This document shows, piece by piece, positions 11,508-20,488 of a stretch of DNA of 64,000 bases; within the stretch, counting starts at the first letter, position 1; every line of letters begins with the position of its first letter. The notes under the pieces were generated by a model. It did no database searches, was not told the DNA's origin, and worked only from the letters and a program-made list of their open reading frames with translations. The stretch comes from Vreelandella nanhaiensis (GTDB lineage Bacteria > Pseudomonadota > Gammaproteobacteria > Pseudomonadales > Halomonadaceae), in the NCBI RefSeq assembly GCF_003990185.1, contig NZ_RZHF01000028.1:124134-188133 (forward strand), written 5' to 3'. A program made the position numbers and the translations under genes.

Positions 11508-12467
11508 GTGACAGACTCACAGCAGCGGTTTTTACTTATTATAAATGGTAAATCTGCCGGCAATCCGGAATTGCGCGAAGCCGTTGAGGAGCAGCGAAAG
11601 GCAGGGATGCTGATTACCGTGCGCTCAACATGGGAAGGTGGCGATGCCGCTCTCTTTGCCGAGGAGGCGGCTGATGCGGGTATTACGCATGTGATTGCCT
11701 GCGGTGGGGATGGTACGGTCAACGAAGTGGTAAACGGGCTGATGCGCGTTGCCTATGACAGGCGCCCAGCGCTGGGCATTGTTCCACTGGGTAGCGCCAA
11801 TGACTTTGCGACCTCGACAGGGCTACCGCTAGAGCCAGGCCCTGCGCTGGCTGAGGCAATGACATTAACGTCTTACCCGATTGATGTGGTGCGTGTCACG
11901 GCCGAGGGCAATGATAAAAGCTCGACCCAGTACTACGTCAACATGACTACCGGCGGGTTTGGTGCTGAAATTACATCTTCGACCCCCAAAACGCTTAAAC
12001 GCATGCTCGGAGGAGGTGCATACTCCGTCATGGGCGCGCTGAAAGCCTGGAGGCATCGCAGTTATCGCGGCACATTGCACTGGGGAGGTCAGGAGCAAAA
12101 CGCTTCCTTGCTTTTGTTGGCGCTAGGCAATGGGCGACAATCCGGGGGCGGCCAGGTGCTTGCGCCCCGGGCAAAGCTCGATGATGGCCGTTTGGATGTA
12201 CTGCTGGTCAAGGATTTCAGTTCAGTGAAAGAGTTGCCCACGCTGATTAACGAGTTGCAGAGCTTCCCAGCTGATGGTGAGTATGTGCGCTATTTTACGA
12301 CAAACAAATTTACCGTCACGACCCAGCGCGACGATCCTGCCTGGCCATTAACACTGGATGGCGAAGCGTGTCAGTATGACCGTTTTTGTGCCGAAGTAGT
12401 GCCATTGGCTCTACGTGTATTATTACCAGAAGGCTGTGCGCTGCTATCGACCAACGATCGTCATTAG
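11508..12467 (+). CDS. yegS: YegS-like lipid kinase
   Basis: This belongs to the diacylglycerol kinase catalytic-domain family. E. coli YegS phosphorylates phosphatidylglycerol in vitro, and the physiological substrate is uncertain. The product has 319 residues. The nucleotide-binding motif CGGDGTVNE lies at about residues 65-73 (first Gly of the usual GGGDGT replaced by Cys), with PLGSANDFATS near residue 90, MTTGGFGAEI, GNGRQSGGGQ and LTLDGEAC. GTG at 11508 follows AAAGGGA by seven bases. A TTG one codon earlier (11505) is less well spaced. It lies 37 bases after pepN and 44 before the lipoprotein gene. Confidence 0.93.
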   Translation: MTDSQQRFLLIINGKSAGNPELREAVEEQRKAGMLITVRSTWEGGDAALFAEEAADAGITHVIACGGDGTVNEVVNGLMRVAYDRRPALGIVPLGSANDFATSTGLPLEPGPALAEAMTLTSYPIDVVRVTAEGNDKSSTQYYVNMTTGGFGAEITSSTPKTLKRMLGGGAYSVMGALKAWRHRSYRGTLHWGGQEQNASLLLLALGNGRQSGGGQVLAPRAKLDDGRLDVLLVKDFSSVKELPTLINELQSFPADGEYVRYFTTNKFTVTTQRDDPAWPLTLDGEACQYDRFCAEVVPLALRVLLPEGCALLSTNDRH

Positions 12468-12511
12468 TTATGCGAAGTCTTTGAAGAGAGTTGTTTAAGG
12501 AGAAGGAGCTA

Positions 12512-13285
12512 ATGATTAGTCGTTTATGGATGCCTGCTATTGCCACACTGGCACTGTTACTTAGTGCCTGTGGGGATTCTCAGGAAGAGGCTAGCCTGGC
12601 GCCTGATGAGCCCTCATCGGTAGCCGAAGATGAGGTGGTTCAAGAACAAGAGGCGCCGGCAGCTGCTGAAAATGCAGCACAAATGCCAAGTCCTGAAGAA
12701 GTGGAAGATGACGTTGAGGCGCGCCAGGCGGCTGAAGAGCTTGAGCGTGCTGAAGCCCTGCGTGGTGACATGGAAAGCGAAGTATCCGCTCCCGAAGCGT
12801 CAGTAGGTGAAGAAGTTGAAGCCGATGAATCAACCCTGGCTGCCGACCCGGATGACGTTTTGGAAGAGGGCGGCGCCATGCCGGGTGAAGCGACTCGCTC
12901 TGATGTAGACCAGATGATCGAGGAAACGGAGCAGCGCTTTCAGGAGGCGCAGCGACGCCTAGAAGAACAGTTCCAAGAGGTCGAGCAGCAGGGCGCCACC
13001 CAGGAGTCTTTTGACGAGGAAACGTTCTCCACGGAGTGGGAGGTGCAGAGCAGCCTGCCTGATAACTCACGCCTTGACGATAATCTGGAAGCTACGGATG
13101 TTGATGCGCTGCTTGAGGATACCGAGCGCCGTTTTGAAGAAGCACAACAGCGTCTGGAAGAGCAATTTAAAGAGATTGAGCGAGAGCATAACGATAGTCA
13201 CAGCCGTGGGGCTATTCTAAATGAAGGCGCAGACGTAGAAACCAGTGAATCAACTGAAGCCGATGAAACGGCGCCTAATCAATAG
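12512..13285 (+). CDS. Acidic lipoprotein with duplicated helical motif, function unknown
   Basis: I do not recognise this family. The product has 257 residues. A lipoprotein signal ends in LLLSAC with the lipid-accepting Cys at residue 20. The next residue is Gly, not Asp, which predicts outer-membrane sorting. The mature protein is dominated by Glu, Asp, Ala and Gln. Two 30-residue segments at about 131-160 and 196-225 are repeats of each other (19 of 30 identical by my count). Each starts DVD and contains an E-x-RF-x-EAQ-x-RLEEQF helix typical of a coiled coil. The ATG at 12512 follows AAGGAG at 12497-12502. A TTG at 12491 is in frame but would place charged residues before the signal. The gene sits between yegS and a convergent cold-shock gene. 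Confidence 0.8.
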   Translation: MISRLWMPAIATLALLLSACGDSQEEASLAPDEPSSVAEDEVVQEQEAPAAAENAAQMPSPEEVEDDVEARQAAEELERAEALRGDMESEVSAPEASVGEEVEADESTLAADPDDVLEEGGAMPGEATRSDVDQMIEETEQRFQEAQRRLEEQFQEVEQQGATQESFDEETFSTEWEVQSSLPDNSRLDDNLEATDVDALLEDTERRFEEAQQRLEEQFKEIEREHNDSHSRGAILNEGADVETSESTEADETAPNQ

Positions 13286-13307
13286 AAATGGATAAGCGTG
13301 CAATAAA

Positions 13308-13329
13308 AAGGCCCGCCAGAGCGGGCCTT
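13308..13329 (-). terminator. Terminator for the cold-shock gene
   Basis: A 9-base-pair stem (AAGGCCCGC / GCGGGCCTT) with a four-base loop is followed by TTTTTATT when read on the minus strand. It terminates csp and may also help to end the lipoprotein transcript from the other side. Confidence 0.82.
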
Positions 13330-13346
13330 GCTACATTCGGCAATGC

Positions 13347-13550
13347 TTAGGCAGGGCGAATGTTGGAAGCCTGAAGGCCCTTTTTACCCTGAGTCACTTC
13401 AAAGCTGACTTTTTGACCATCCTGCAGGGTCTTGAAACCTTCAGCTTGAATTTCGGAGAAGTGGGCAAACAGATCGTCTCCGCCGTCATCGGGAGAGATG
13501 AAGCCGAAGCCTTTCGTGTCGTTGAACCACTTAACAGTACCAGTTGCCAT
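13347..13550 (-). CDS. Cold-shock domain protein (CspA family)
   Basis: This is a small single-stranded nucleic-acid-binding protein of the CspA family, acting as an RNA chaperone. The product has 67 residues forming one cold-shock domain. RNP1 reads KGFGFISP (residues 13-20) and RNP2 reads DLFAHF (26-31). The start is the ATG at 13550, preceded by AAGGAAA. The frame runs 11 codons further upstream, but that extension is not part of the family. The family has several paralogues per genome, so whether this one is cold-induced cannot be told from sequence. The divergent exporter gene is 136 bases away. Confidence 0.93.
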   Translation of the reverse strand: MATGTVKWFNDTKGFGFISPDDGGDDLFAHFSEIQAEGFKTLQDGQKVSFEVTQGKKGLQASNIRPA

Positions 13551-13614
13551 TATGCGTTTCCTTAACTTGCTTATAATGTTCAAGCAAACAACCGTTGTGC
13601 TTGCCCGCTAAAAC

Positions 13615-13658
13615 ACTTTAGATGTAAAAAAAAGGATCGTCCAGTGATGATCTAAAGT
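13615..13658. repeat. Inverted repeat between csp and the LysE-type gene
   Basis: A perfect 9-base inverted repeat (ACTTTAGAT at 13615-13623 and ATCTAAAGT at 13650-13658) is separated by 26 bases that include an A-run. It lies in the divergent promoter region and could be a regulator site or an mRNA structure. Its function is not known. Confidence 0.4.
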
Positions 13659-13686
13659 TTCTTTGACCCCGTTTGAGTGCGCTTTT

Positions 13687-14343
13687 ATGACGCTAATAAG
13701 TTTAGTGGACTCGCAGTTTGTGGCCTTTCTGATTGCGATTACGCTTTTATCAATTACGCCTGGCGTGGATACACTGCTGGTCATTCGCAACACCGCGCGG
13801 GGAGGTATTAGCGATGGTGTCATCACCAGTATTGCCATCTGCTGTGGCCTGTTTGTGCATGCCACCATCTCGGCGTTGGGCATTTCACTGATTCTGCTTC
13901 AGTCTGCCTGGGCCTTTCATCTCCTGAAGCTTGCTGGGGCGGGGTACCTGGTATGGTTGGGTATAACGAGCTTGCTTGCCGCGCGGCGTGGTCAGCCGCT
14001 GCCCGTTAAAAGCATGACGGGTGTGGCGAACGCTGTTCCGCTTTGGCAGCCGGTTAAAGAGGGATTGCTTTCCAATGTACTCAACCCCAAGACTATTGTG
14101 TTCTACATGGCGTTTTTGCCACAATTCATCGCCCCCGATGACCCGGCACTTTTGAAGTCGCTCTGGCTTGCGGGCGTGCATTTCGTGATCGCTAATATCT
14201 GGCAAATTGGGGTGGTACTAATGATTGGCAGTGCTGGCAAGTGGCTTGCCAGCCTGCGCTTTGCGCAAGTCTTGAATGCGGCTACGGGTGCGGTTCTGGT
14301 GGCGTTGGGTCTTCGCCTGGCCATGGAACAGCGCCCGGTATAG
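13687..14343 (+). CDS. LysE/RhtB family amino-acid exporter
   Basis: LysE/RhtB proteins export amino acids or their derivatives across the inner membrane. The product has 218 residues with about six hydrophobic segments. The family hallmark TPGVDTLLVIRNTARGG lies near residues 23-40, followed by GLFVHATISALG, a central loop, and NVLNPKTIVFYMAFLPQF near residue 130. The substrate cannot be told from sequence. The ATG at 13687 has only a weak GAGTG ribosome site. A TTG at 13663 is in frame but would add eight residues that do not look like family sequence. The stop codon lies in the loop of a 10-base-pair hairpin. Confidence 0.88.
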   Translation: MTLISLVDSQFVAFLIAITLLSITPGVDTLLVIRNTARGGISDGVITSIAICCGLFVHATISALGISLILLQSAWAFHLLKLAGAGYLVWLGITSLLAARRGQPLPVKSMTGVANAVPLWQPVKEGLLSNVLNPKTIVFYMAFLPQFIAPDDPALLKSLWLAGVHFVIANIWQIGVVLMIGSAGKWLASLRFAQVLNAATGAVLVALGLRLAMEQRPV

Positions 14344-14353
14344 CCGGGCGCTG
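14329..14353. repeat. Hairpin holding the LysE-type stop codon
   Basis: CAGCGCCCGG and CCGGGCGCTG form a perfect 10-base-pair stem with a five-base loop that contains the TAG stop. There is no T-run on either side. It may act as a weak or factor-assisted terminator between the convergent exporter and slt genes. Confidence 0.5.
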
Positions 14354-14375
14354 GCAAGGAGTAGAGAGACGTGTG

Positions 14376-16325
14376 TTAACGGCGGGCTAAGAGAGCACGG
14401 TCATAGCGTACTTGCTGCTCGTTTTCACTGAGTAGCGAGACGCCCTCGCTGCTGCCGCCGTTGGCAAGGCTTTCAAAAATGACCCGGTAGCTAAGCACCG
14501 CCTGCACATAATCCCGCGTTTCTCGGAAGGGAATACTCTCCACAAACAGGTCGAACGACTCCATTCCGCTGCCTAACCACTGATCAACGCGCCCCGGCCC
14601 TGCGTTATAGGCAGCCGCTGCGGCTAAACGATTCCCCTGATAGCGATTCAACTTGTCACGCAGATAGGTGCTGCCCAGGCGGATATTAAGCTCAGGTTCC
14701 AGAATGCCGTACGGGCCAGGGTCGGCAATACCCAACTGGCGGCTGACCAGACTTGCAGTCCCAGGCATTAGTTGCATCAAGCCACGCGCCCCTGCAGGTG
14801 AAAGAGCTACTGGGTTGTAGGCGCTTTCGCGGCGCGTAATTGCCATCAAGAGGTAAGGATCTACACCGGTCTGACGGCCCCAGTGCATAAAGCTGTCCCG
14901 GTACGCCTGCGGGAACCGCCAGTCAAGGGCATCCCACATACCGCCTGCAATGGTGGTTTGTACCAGGCGTGCGTGCCACTGTTGGTGATCGGCATAATCA
15001 GCCAGCGCCCGGGCCTGCTGAGGTGAGCTATTCTGTACGGCATACAGCCATTCGCTATTGGCAAGTCCGTCTTCACCAATACGTAGCAAGGCTTCCGTGC
15101 GCTGGACGACGGGAAGCTGAGCCGTGTACTCACGGGATGCTTCATCAAAATGGTTGCGCTCAAGATTCAGCTGGTAGGGCTGGCCTATTTTTTCAGCGGC
15201 CGCAAACCCATAGAAACTGCGGTCGGTTGCGGCCTGACGGTAGCGGGCCGTGGCGGCTTCCTGGTTGCCCAGCTGTTCATTGGCGCGGGCCAACCAGTAC
15301 TGCCAGCGGCTGTTGCCCTGCTGATCGGCGGGCATTTCTGCAATCCAGTGTATTACATCCTGCCAGCGGCGTTCGGCCAGCGCACGGCGCACGCGAAGTT
15401 CCAGTACACGCTCGCTTTCAAGCGAAGGAAGAACGTGGTCCACCCAGCCTAGCGCACCCGGCACATCGCGTACCAGCGCATAAAACGCCAGCTCTTCTTC
15501 GATTTGCTGCTGGTCACTGGGTCGCAGGTTCAAGCGCGGGTTCATGGTTTGCCAGGCTGCCAGGGCTGCGGGTGTGTCTTCCCGTGTAAAGCGCTGCATG
15601 GCCGCTTTATAGAAGCTTGCGGTTGCCGCACACTCAGGCCCGAGGCAAGCAGGGGCTGATACAATCGCCTGGGTGTGGCTATCAACGTTTTCAGCCGTTT
15701 CAATGGCGGTTTGCCACTGATCGCTGAGCTGCTCGCTCAGATACGTTGATAAACGGCTTTCACCAGCCTGCCAGGCGAGCATCTTGCGCTCCCAAATGGC
15801 CGTTTCATCAATAGTTCCGTTAGCGCGCAGGCGGTTAAAAAGCGGGTCGCAGGCATCTGGTTGGGAGCTGCCCTGAAGCCATAACTCAAGTCCGGCTTCC
15901 GCGGCCACCTGAGGCTGTGAATCCATTAGGGCGGCATAGTAGTAGCATTGTCGAGAGGTGCCAGCAGGTTCGCCATCCGCTACCAAGAGCAAATCACTGT
16001 AGCGGCCTGCATTGCCGTATTTGGCAATGGCTTGGCCACGTAGCCACTCAGAAAGCGGCGAGTCGCTATGCTGGCTGACAAAATGTTGTACCTGCCCAGG
16101 CGATAAGTTGGGCAACTGATTGCGTAGCCGATGATATTCAACGTAACCACTTAAGATATGGCCTTCAATGGCGCGCTCGTCTATGCGATTCCACTGTTGT
16201 TGACGAGCCGCTTCTAGCGCGTCGCGCATGGCGGTATCGGAAACGGCCCACGATGTTGTAGGCAAGCCCACCAGAAGAGCTGCACATAGAGCACGAAAAG
16301 GGGATCGAAATGGCGATGCCTGCAT
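14376..16325 (-). CDS. slt: Soluble lytic murein transglycosylase (Slt70-like)
   Basis: Slt cleaves peptidoglycan between MurNAc and GlcNAc, forming 1,6-anhydro ends. It acts in the periplasm in wall turnover and repair. The product has 649 residues (E. coli Slt70 645), with a signal peptide in the first 27 residues (SWA cleavage site). A long alpha-superhelical U/L domain follows. The C-terminal family 1 catalytic domain has RRESAYNPVALSPAGARG, where the catalytic Glu is about residue 500, then LMQLMPGTA and AAYNAGPGRV. GAGAGAG precedes the ATG. It is divergent from the DUF1232 gene. Confidence 0.95.
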   Translation of the reverse strand: MQASPFRSPFRALCAALLVGLPTTSWAVSDTAMRDALEAARQQQWNRIDERAIEGHILSGYVEYHRLRNQLPNLSPGQVQHFVSQHSDSPLSEWLRGQAIAKYGNAGRYSDLLLVADGEPAGTSRQCYYYAALMDSQPQVAAEAGLELWLQGSSQPDACDPLFNRLRANGTIDETAIWERKMLAWQAGESRLSTYLSEQLSDQWQTAIETAENVDSHTQAIVSAPACLGPECAATASFYKAAMQRFTREDTPAALAAWQTMNPRLNLRPSDQQQIEEELAFYALVRDVPGALGWVDHVLPSLESERVLELRVRRALAERRWQDVIHWIAEMPADQQGNSRWQYWLARANEQLGNQEAATARYRQAATDRSFYGFAAAEKIGQPYQLNLERNHFDEASREYTAQLPVVQRTEALLRIGEDGLANSEWLYAVQNSSPQQARALADYADHQQWHARLVQTTIAGGMWDALDWRFPQAYRDSFMHWGRQTGVDPYLLMAITRRESAYNPVALSPAGARGLMQLMPGTASLVSRQLGIADPGPYGILEPELNIRLGSTYLRDKLNRYQGNRLAAAAAYNAGPGRVDQWLGSGMESFDLFVESIPFRETRDYVQAVLSYRVIFESLANGGSSEGVSLLSENEQQVRYDRALLARR

Positions 16326-16425
16326 AACACTCTCTCTTGATTGCTAGCGGGTTAACAGCCGCTATAGTGAACTAAATGGTCAAATGATGTTCAGACAATC
16401 GTGACACTTGGAGGATTCAATTACG

Positions 16426-16773
16426 ATGGCTCGATTATCCGCTTTGTGGTTATTTCGTCGACTTAAATCTCGCGTGTGGGCGATTAAACGTATTGGCCGT
16501 GCGTTGACGCTGTTTGTGCCCATGACACGCGATGTTATCAGCGGCCGTTTTCGTCCCGTGCCCTGGTCCGCCTTTGGCATGATGGCACTGGCACTCGCTT
16601 ATCTTGTCATGCCGTTTGATTTAATCCCGGATTTTCTCCTGCTTATAGGCCTTGTTGATGACGTCATTATTGTTGGCTGGCTTTTAAATCGTATTGACCA
16701 GCGCTTGGCGGATTACCACGCCTGGAAGCAAGGCAATATCGATATTGCTTCTTCTGCGCATTCAGCTTCTTGA
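16426..16773 (+). CDS. DUF1232 (YkvA-like) membrane protein
   Basis: This is a 115-residue protein with a DUF1232 domain. The hydrophobic stretch at about residues 43-65 runs into the hallmark PFDLIPDFLLLIGLVDD, followed by a second hydrophobic segment. The N terminus is Arg/Lys-rich, so it should sit on the inner face of the membrane. The biochemical role is unknown. The ATG at 16426 is chosen because GGAGG lies at 16410-16414. The stop codon overlaps the -35 element of the htpG heat-shock promoter. Confidence 0.85.
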   Translation: MARLSALWLFRRLKSRVWAIKRIGRALTLFVPMTRDVISGRFRPVPWSAFGMMALALAYLVMPFDLIPDFLLLIGLVDDVIIVGWLLNRIDQRLADYHAWKQGNIDIASSAHSAS

Positions 16774-16796
16774 AATCTCTTCGCTTATCCCCATAT
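16769..16796 (+). promoter_or_regulatory. Sigma-32 heat-shock promoter for htpG
   Basis: CTTGAAA (16769-16775), a 13-base spacer and CCCCATAT (16789-16796) match the E. coli RpoH consensus without a mismatch. The predicted transcript start is near 16803, about 70 bases before the htpG start. The -35 element overlaps the stop codon of the DUF1232 gene. A small stem (GCTCCTG / CAGGAGC, 16815-16837) lies in the predicted leader. Confidence 0.9.
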
Positions 16797-16871
16797 TCAG
16801 TTCACACATTTTTCGCTCCTGCTCATAAAACAGGAGCATTAAGCACAACGTGATTGATGAGGGCTAGGCGT

Positions 16872-18776
16872 ATGACGACTGCGACCCACGAAGAAACTTT
16901 AGGCTTTCAAACAGAAGTTAAACAACTTCTTAATCTGATGATTCACTCCCTGTATTCGAACCGGGAGATTTTCTTACGCGAGCTTATCTCCAACGCTGCT
17001 GACGCCTGTGACAAATTACGCTATGCAGCGCTGGATAACGATGCCCTGTACGAAGGCGATAGCGAGCTGCGCGTTGAAATTGAACACGACAAAGAAGCCA
17101 ATACCATTACGTTGCGCGACAACGGTATTGGCATGAACCGTGAAGACGTCATCGCGAACCTAGGTACTATTGCACGCTCGGGCACTGCGGAGTTTCTCAA
17201 GCAAATGTCGGGCGAGCAGCAGAAGGATGCCAAGCTGATCGGTCAGTTTGGTGTGGGCTTCTACTCAGGATTCATTGTCGCTGATGAAGTTGCCGTGCGT
17301 ACCCGTAAAGCCGGCACACAAGCATCCGAGGGCGTGGAGTGGCGTTCCAAGGGTGAGGGCGAGTTTACCGTTGCTGATATTGAGCGTGAGATTCACGGCA
17401 CCGAAATTATCCTTTACTTGAAAGAAGACGCCAAGGAATTTGCCGACGATTACCGTCTGCAAAGCCTGGTGCGCAAGTACTCCGATCATATTGAAGTACC
17501 CGTACGCATGCCCAAGACGGAAACTGCCAAGGATGATGAAGGTAACGACATCGAAGGCAGTGAAGTGACCACTTGGGAGACCGTTAACGAAGCCACTGCG
17601 CTCTGGGCACGTCCTAAAAGCGAGGTTTCAGACGACGAGTACAAGGCGTTCTACAAGCACGTTGCCCACGACTTCAGCGACCCGCTGGCCTGGAGCCATA
17701 ACAAGGTAGAAGGCAAGCTTGAATACACCAGCCTGCTTTATGTGCCGGGTCGTGCGCCGTTTGACATGTATGAACGCGACGGTGCTCGTGGCGTTAAGCT
17801 TTATGTCCAGCGTGTGTTCATTATGGACGACGCTGAGCAGTTCCTGCCGCTTTACCTGCGTTTTATCAAGGGCGTGTTGGATACCCGTGATCTGTCACTC
17901 AACGTTTCTCGCGAGCTTTTACAGCAGGACCCGCAGGTCGACAAGATCAAAGGCGCGCTGACCAAGCGTGCGCTGGACATGCTGAAGAAGCTTTCCAAAG
18001 ACAGCGAACAGTACCAGACGTTCTGGAACACCTTCGGTAGCGTGTTGAAAGAAGGGCCTGGGGAAGACTTCGCCAACCGCGAAAAAGTGGCTGGGCTGCT
18101 GCGCTTTGCGTCTACCCATACCGATACGGCCACGCAAGACCAGTCGCTTGCCGATTACGTCGAGCGCATGAAGGAAGGCCAGAAGAAAATCTACTACGTG
18201 GTCGCCGACAGCTTTAACGCGGCCAAGAATAGCCCGCACCTGGAGATCTTCCGCAAGAAAGGCATCGAAGTGCTGCTGCTGTCTGACCGTATTGATGAAT
18301 GGCTGATGAGCCACCTCACCGAGTTTGACGGCAAGTCGTTTGCGGACGTGGCAAAAGGCGAGCTGGACCTTGGCGACGTGGAAGATGAAGCCGAGAAAAA
18401 GGCCCAGGAAGAGACCGCTAAGGCCAAGGAAGATTTAGTCAAGCGCGTAAAAGAAGCACTCAATGACGGTGTGCAGGAGGTCAAGGTTACCCATCGCTTA
18501 ACCGACTCCCCGGCCTGTGTCGTGTTACCTGAACACGAAATGGGTTACCAGATGCGCCGCATCATGGAAGCCGCCGGGCAGAAGATGCCTGAGGTAAAGC
18601 CGATCCTTGAGCTTAACCCGGAGCACCCGCTGGTTGCGCGTTTGGAAGGCGCCGAAGGTGAGCTGTTTACCCATCTTGCGCATATTCTGCTTGATCAGGC
18701 GATTATCGCTGAAGGGGGCCACCTGGATGACCCAGCCGCCTATGTGAAGCGTCTGAATAGTGTACTGACGGCGTAA
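16872..18776 (+). CDS. htpG: Chaperone protein HtpG (Hsp90)
   Basis: HtpG is the bacterial Hsp90, an ATP-dependent dimeric chaperone. The product has 634 residues (E. coli 624). The N-terminal ATPase domain shows [16 protein letters not shown] (residues 35-50), DNGIGM and [11 protein letters not shown]. The middle domain has [11 protein letters not shown] and [10 protein letters not shown]. The C-terminal dimerisation domain ends [12 protein letters not shown]. The ATG at 16872 is preceded by GAGGG at 16859-16863 and gives [15 protein letters not shown]. In-frame upstream starts at 16854 and 16857 are less likely. The sigma-32 promoter indicates heat induction. Confidence 0.97.
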   Translation: MTTATHEETLGFQTEVKQLLNLMIHSLYSNREIFLRELISNAADACDKLRYAALDNDALYEGDSELRVEIEHDKEANTITLRDNGIGMNREDVIANLGTIARSGTAEFLKQMSGEQQKDAKLIGQFGVGFYSGFIVADEVAVRTRKAGTQASEGVEWRSKGEGEFTVADIEREIHGTEIILYLKEDAKEFADDYRLQSLVRKYSDHIEVPVRMPKTETAKDDEGNDIEGSEVTTWETVNEATALWARPKSEVSDDEYKAFYKHVAHDFSDPLAWSHNKVEGKLEYTSLLYVPGRAPFDMYERDGARGVKLYVQRVFIMDDAEQFLPLYLRFIKGVLDTRDLSLNVSRELLQQDPQVDKIKGALTKRALDMLKKLSKDSEQYQTFWNTFGSVLKEGPGEDFANREKVAGLLRFASTHTDTATQDQSLADYVERMKEGQKKIYYVVADSFNAAKNSPHLEIFRKKGIEVLLLSDRIDEWLMSHLTEFDGKSFADVAKGELDLGDVEDEAEKKAQEETAKAKEDLVKRVKEALNDGVQEVKVTHRLTDSPACVVLPEHEMGYQMRRIMEAAGQKMPEVKPILELNPEHPLVARLEGAEGELFTHLAHILLDQAIIAEGGHLDDPAAYVKRLNSVLTA

Positions 18777-18795
18777 GCGCAGCCGCTTGACATAT

Positions 18796-18833
18796 AACGG
18801 CCCGTTTGGATTCCCAGACGGGCCGTTTGTTTT
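18796..18833 (+). terminator. Intrinsic terminator after htpG
   Basis: The strong stem AACGGCCCGT / ACGGGCCGTT extends inward by further pairs to an ATTC loop and is followed by TTTGTTTT. Confidence 0.9.
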
Positions 18834-18877
18834 GATAAAGTAGCCAGACTTTCTTGCAAGACTCTTAGGACATCCCT

Positions 18878-19945
18878 ATGGCTGAGCAGCAAATCAAGGT
18901 CGCGGTGCTGGGCGGCGGCAGTTTTGGCACTGCCCTGGCAAGCATCGCCGCGGATAACGGCGCTGACGTGCGTCAATGGATGCGTGATGAGGCGCTGGTC
19001 GCACAGATCAATCAGGAGCACCGTAACGGCCGCTACCTGCCGCACTATGCCATCAACTCCGCTGTCCAGGCCTCAACTGATCTACAGGAAGTGTTGGATG
19101 ACGCGGAGCTAGTGCTGATCGCGATACCTTCTAAGGCTTTTCGAAGCGTGGTGCAGGCGGCCAAGCCCTGGCTTAAGCCCAGCCAGATTCTGGTAAGCAC
19201 CACCAAGGGAATCGAACAGGACAGCTTTTTTTTGATGAGTCAGGTGCTGGAGCAGGAAACCGGATTTACCCATATTGGGGTGATTGCAGGTCCTAACCTG
19301 GCCTCTGAAATAGCGGATAAACAGCTAACGGCAACCGTCATTGCCAGCGCCGATGCGCTCACCCGCACGCGTATCCAGCAGGCGTTGGGCTGCCGCTATT
19401 TTCGTGTTTACGCCAGCAACGACCGCCACGGGGTAGAGCTTGGCGGCGCGCTAAAAAATATTTACGCCATTGCGGCAGGCATGGCCGCTGCCTTAGGCAT
19501 GGGAGAAAATACTCGCAGCATGCTGATGACCCGGGCGCTGGCGGAAATGAGCCGCTTTGCTGTGGCCCAAGGCGCCAACCCTATGACATTTTTGGGGCTG
19601 GCGGGCGTAGGCGATTTGATCGTCACCTGCTCGTCCAACCTTTCGCGCAATTACCGTGTGGGGCATGCTATGGGTGAAGGGCGTAGCCTGGATGAGGCCG
19701 TTTCCGCGTTGGGGCAAGTGGCGGAAGGGGTTAATACGGTCAAGCTTGTGTGTGCCAAGGCTCAAGAAATGGGCGTTTATATGCCCCTGGCCGAAGGGCT
19801 TTATCATGTGCTGTTTGACGGCGTACCGGCTCAGGACATGGCGCGCACACTGATGATGGGTGAGCAGAGCAGCGATGTAGAATTCATTCTGCCCCGTGAA
19901 TCAGTGCAACAAGCGCACCTGGAAAATAGAGGCTGGCATGAATAA
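18878..19945 (+). CDS. gpsA: Glycerol-3-phosphate dehydrogenase [NAD(P)+]
   Basis: GpsA reduces dihydroxyacetone phosphate to sn-glycerol 3-phosphate, the backbone of phospholipids. The product has 355 residues. The Rossmann motif [12 protein letters not shown] begins near residue 10. [18 protein letters not shown], the catalytic region [17 protein letters not shown] (about residue 190) and [14 protein letters not shown] are present. It is a little longer than E. coli GpsA (339) through its C-terminal tail. The 3' end overlaps sixA by eight bases. Confidence 0.97.
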   Translation: MAEQQIKVAVLGGGSFGTALASIAADNGADVRQWMRDEALVAQINQEHRNGRYLPHYAINSAVQASTDLQEVLDDAELVLIAIPSKAFRSVVQAAKPWLKPSQILVSTTKGIEQDSFFLMSQVLEQETGFTHIGVIAGPNLASEIADKQLTATVIASADALTRTRIQQALGCRYFRVYASNDRHGVELGGALKNIYAIAAGMAAALGMGENTRSMLMTRALAEMSRFAVAQGANPMTFLGLAGVGDLIVTCSSNLSRNYRVGHAMGEGRSLDEAVSALGQVAEGVNTVKLVCAKAQEMGVYMPLAEGLYHVLFDGVPAQDMARTLMMGEQSSDVEFILPRESVQQAHLENRGWHE

Positions 19946-20417
19946 CCTCCTGATCATGCGTCACGGTGAGGCCGTACCTGGGTTCCCGGATAACCAGCGG
20001 CTGTTGACCACTCGCGGTGAGCGCGAAGTGGCTGCCATGGCGCGCTGGCTAGCTGCACGTATGGAAAAAGGCGAGGCTCGGCCCATCCTTTATGCAAGCC
20101 CCTATGCCCGCGCTCAACAAACCGCTGAGCTGGTCGCCAAGACGCTGGGTTGCTCGCTTGAAACGCTTGAGTTTATTACCCCTGAGGACGACCCGGCAGC
20201 AGTCGCCGAGTGGCTGTTAACCCAGCCGGAAGGCGCGCCCATCATGCTGGTTAGCCATATGCCGTTAGTGGGTAACCTGACAGGGTTGTTGGTAGAGGGC
20301 AGGCCGGAGCAGGGAATAGGATTTGCCACCGCCGCCATTGCCGAGCTGGAGGCGGATATATGGGCCGCCGGCTGTGCCCGGTTAAAGCGCTTTACCCAGC
20401 CCAGTCAACTGGTCTAA
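19938..20417 (+). CDS. sixA: Phosphohistidine phosphatase SixA
   Basis: SixA removes phosphate from phosphohistidine. In E. coli it acts on ArcB and on NPr of the nitrogen PTS. The product has 159 residues with the histidine-phosphatase motif MRHGEA (His9 nucleophile), the conserved [14 protein letters not shown] near residue 55, and a second catalytic His in LVSHMPLVG. The ATG at 19938 gives [10 protein letters not shown]. It overlaps the gpsA stop and has GAGGCTGG upstream. The open frame continues 14 codons further upstream inside gpsA without a plausible ribosome site. NPr is encoded in this window at 35938-36207. Confidence 0.93.
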   Translation: MNNLLIMRHGEAVPGFPDNQRLLTTRGEREVAAMARWLAARMEKGEARPILYASPYARAQQTAELVAKTLGCSLETLEFITPEDDPAAVAEWLLTQPEGAPIMLVSHMPLVGNLTGLLVEGRPEQGIGFATAAIAELEADIWAAGCARLKRFTQPSQLV

Positions 20418-20441
20418 TTTCATACAGGCGATTCATGGAAA

Positions 20442-20467
20442 CGGCGGCTCAAAGGCCGCCGCTTTTT
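20442..20467 (+). terminator. Intrinsic terminator after sixA
   Basis: A 7-base-pair GC stem (CGGCGGC / GCCGCCG) with a TCAAAG loop is followed by CTTTTT. It separates the convergent sixA and gatB genes. Confidence 0.85.
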
Positions 20468-20488
20468 ATACCAGCCAACAACTTGCGC

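Noticed and set aside
16815-16837. Hairpin in the htpG leader as an RNA thermometer
   Set aside because: The stem does not pair with the ribosome site or start codon, so a thermometer role is not supported. It is kept only as a note on the promoter.
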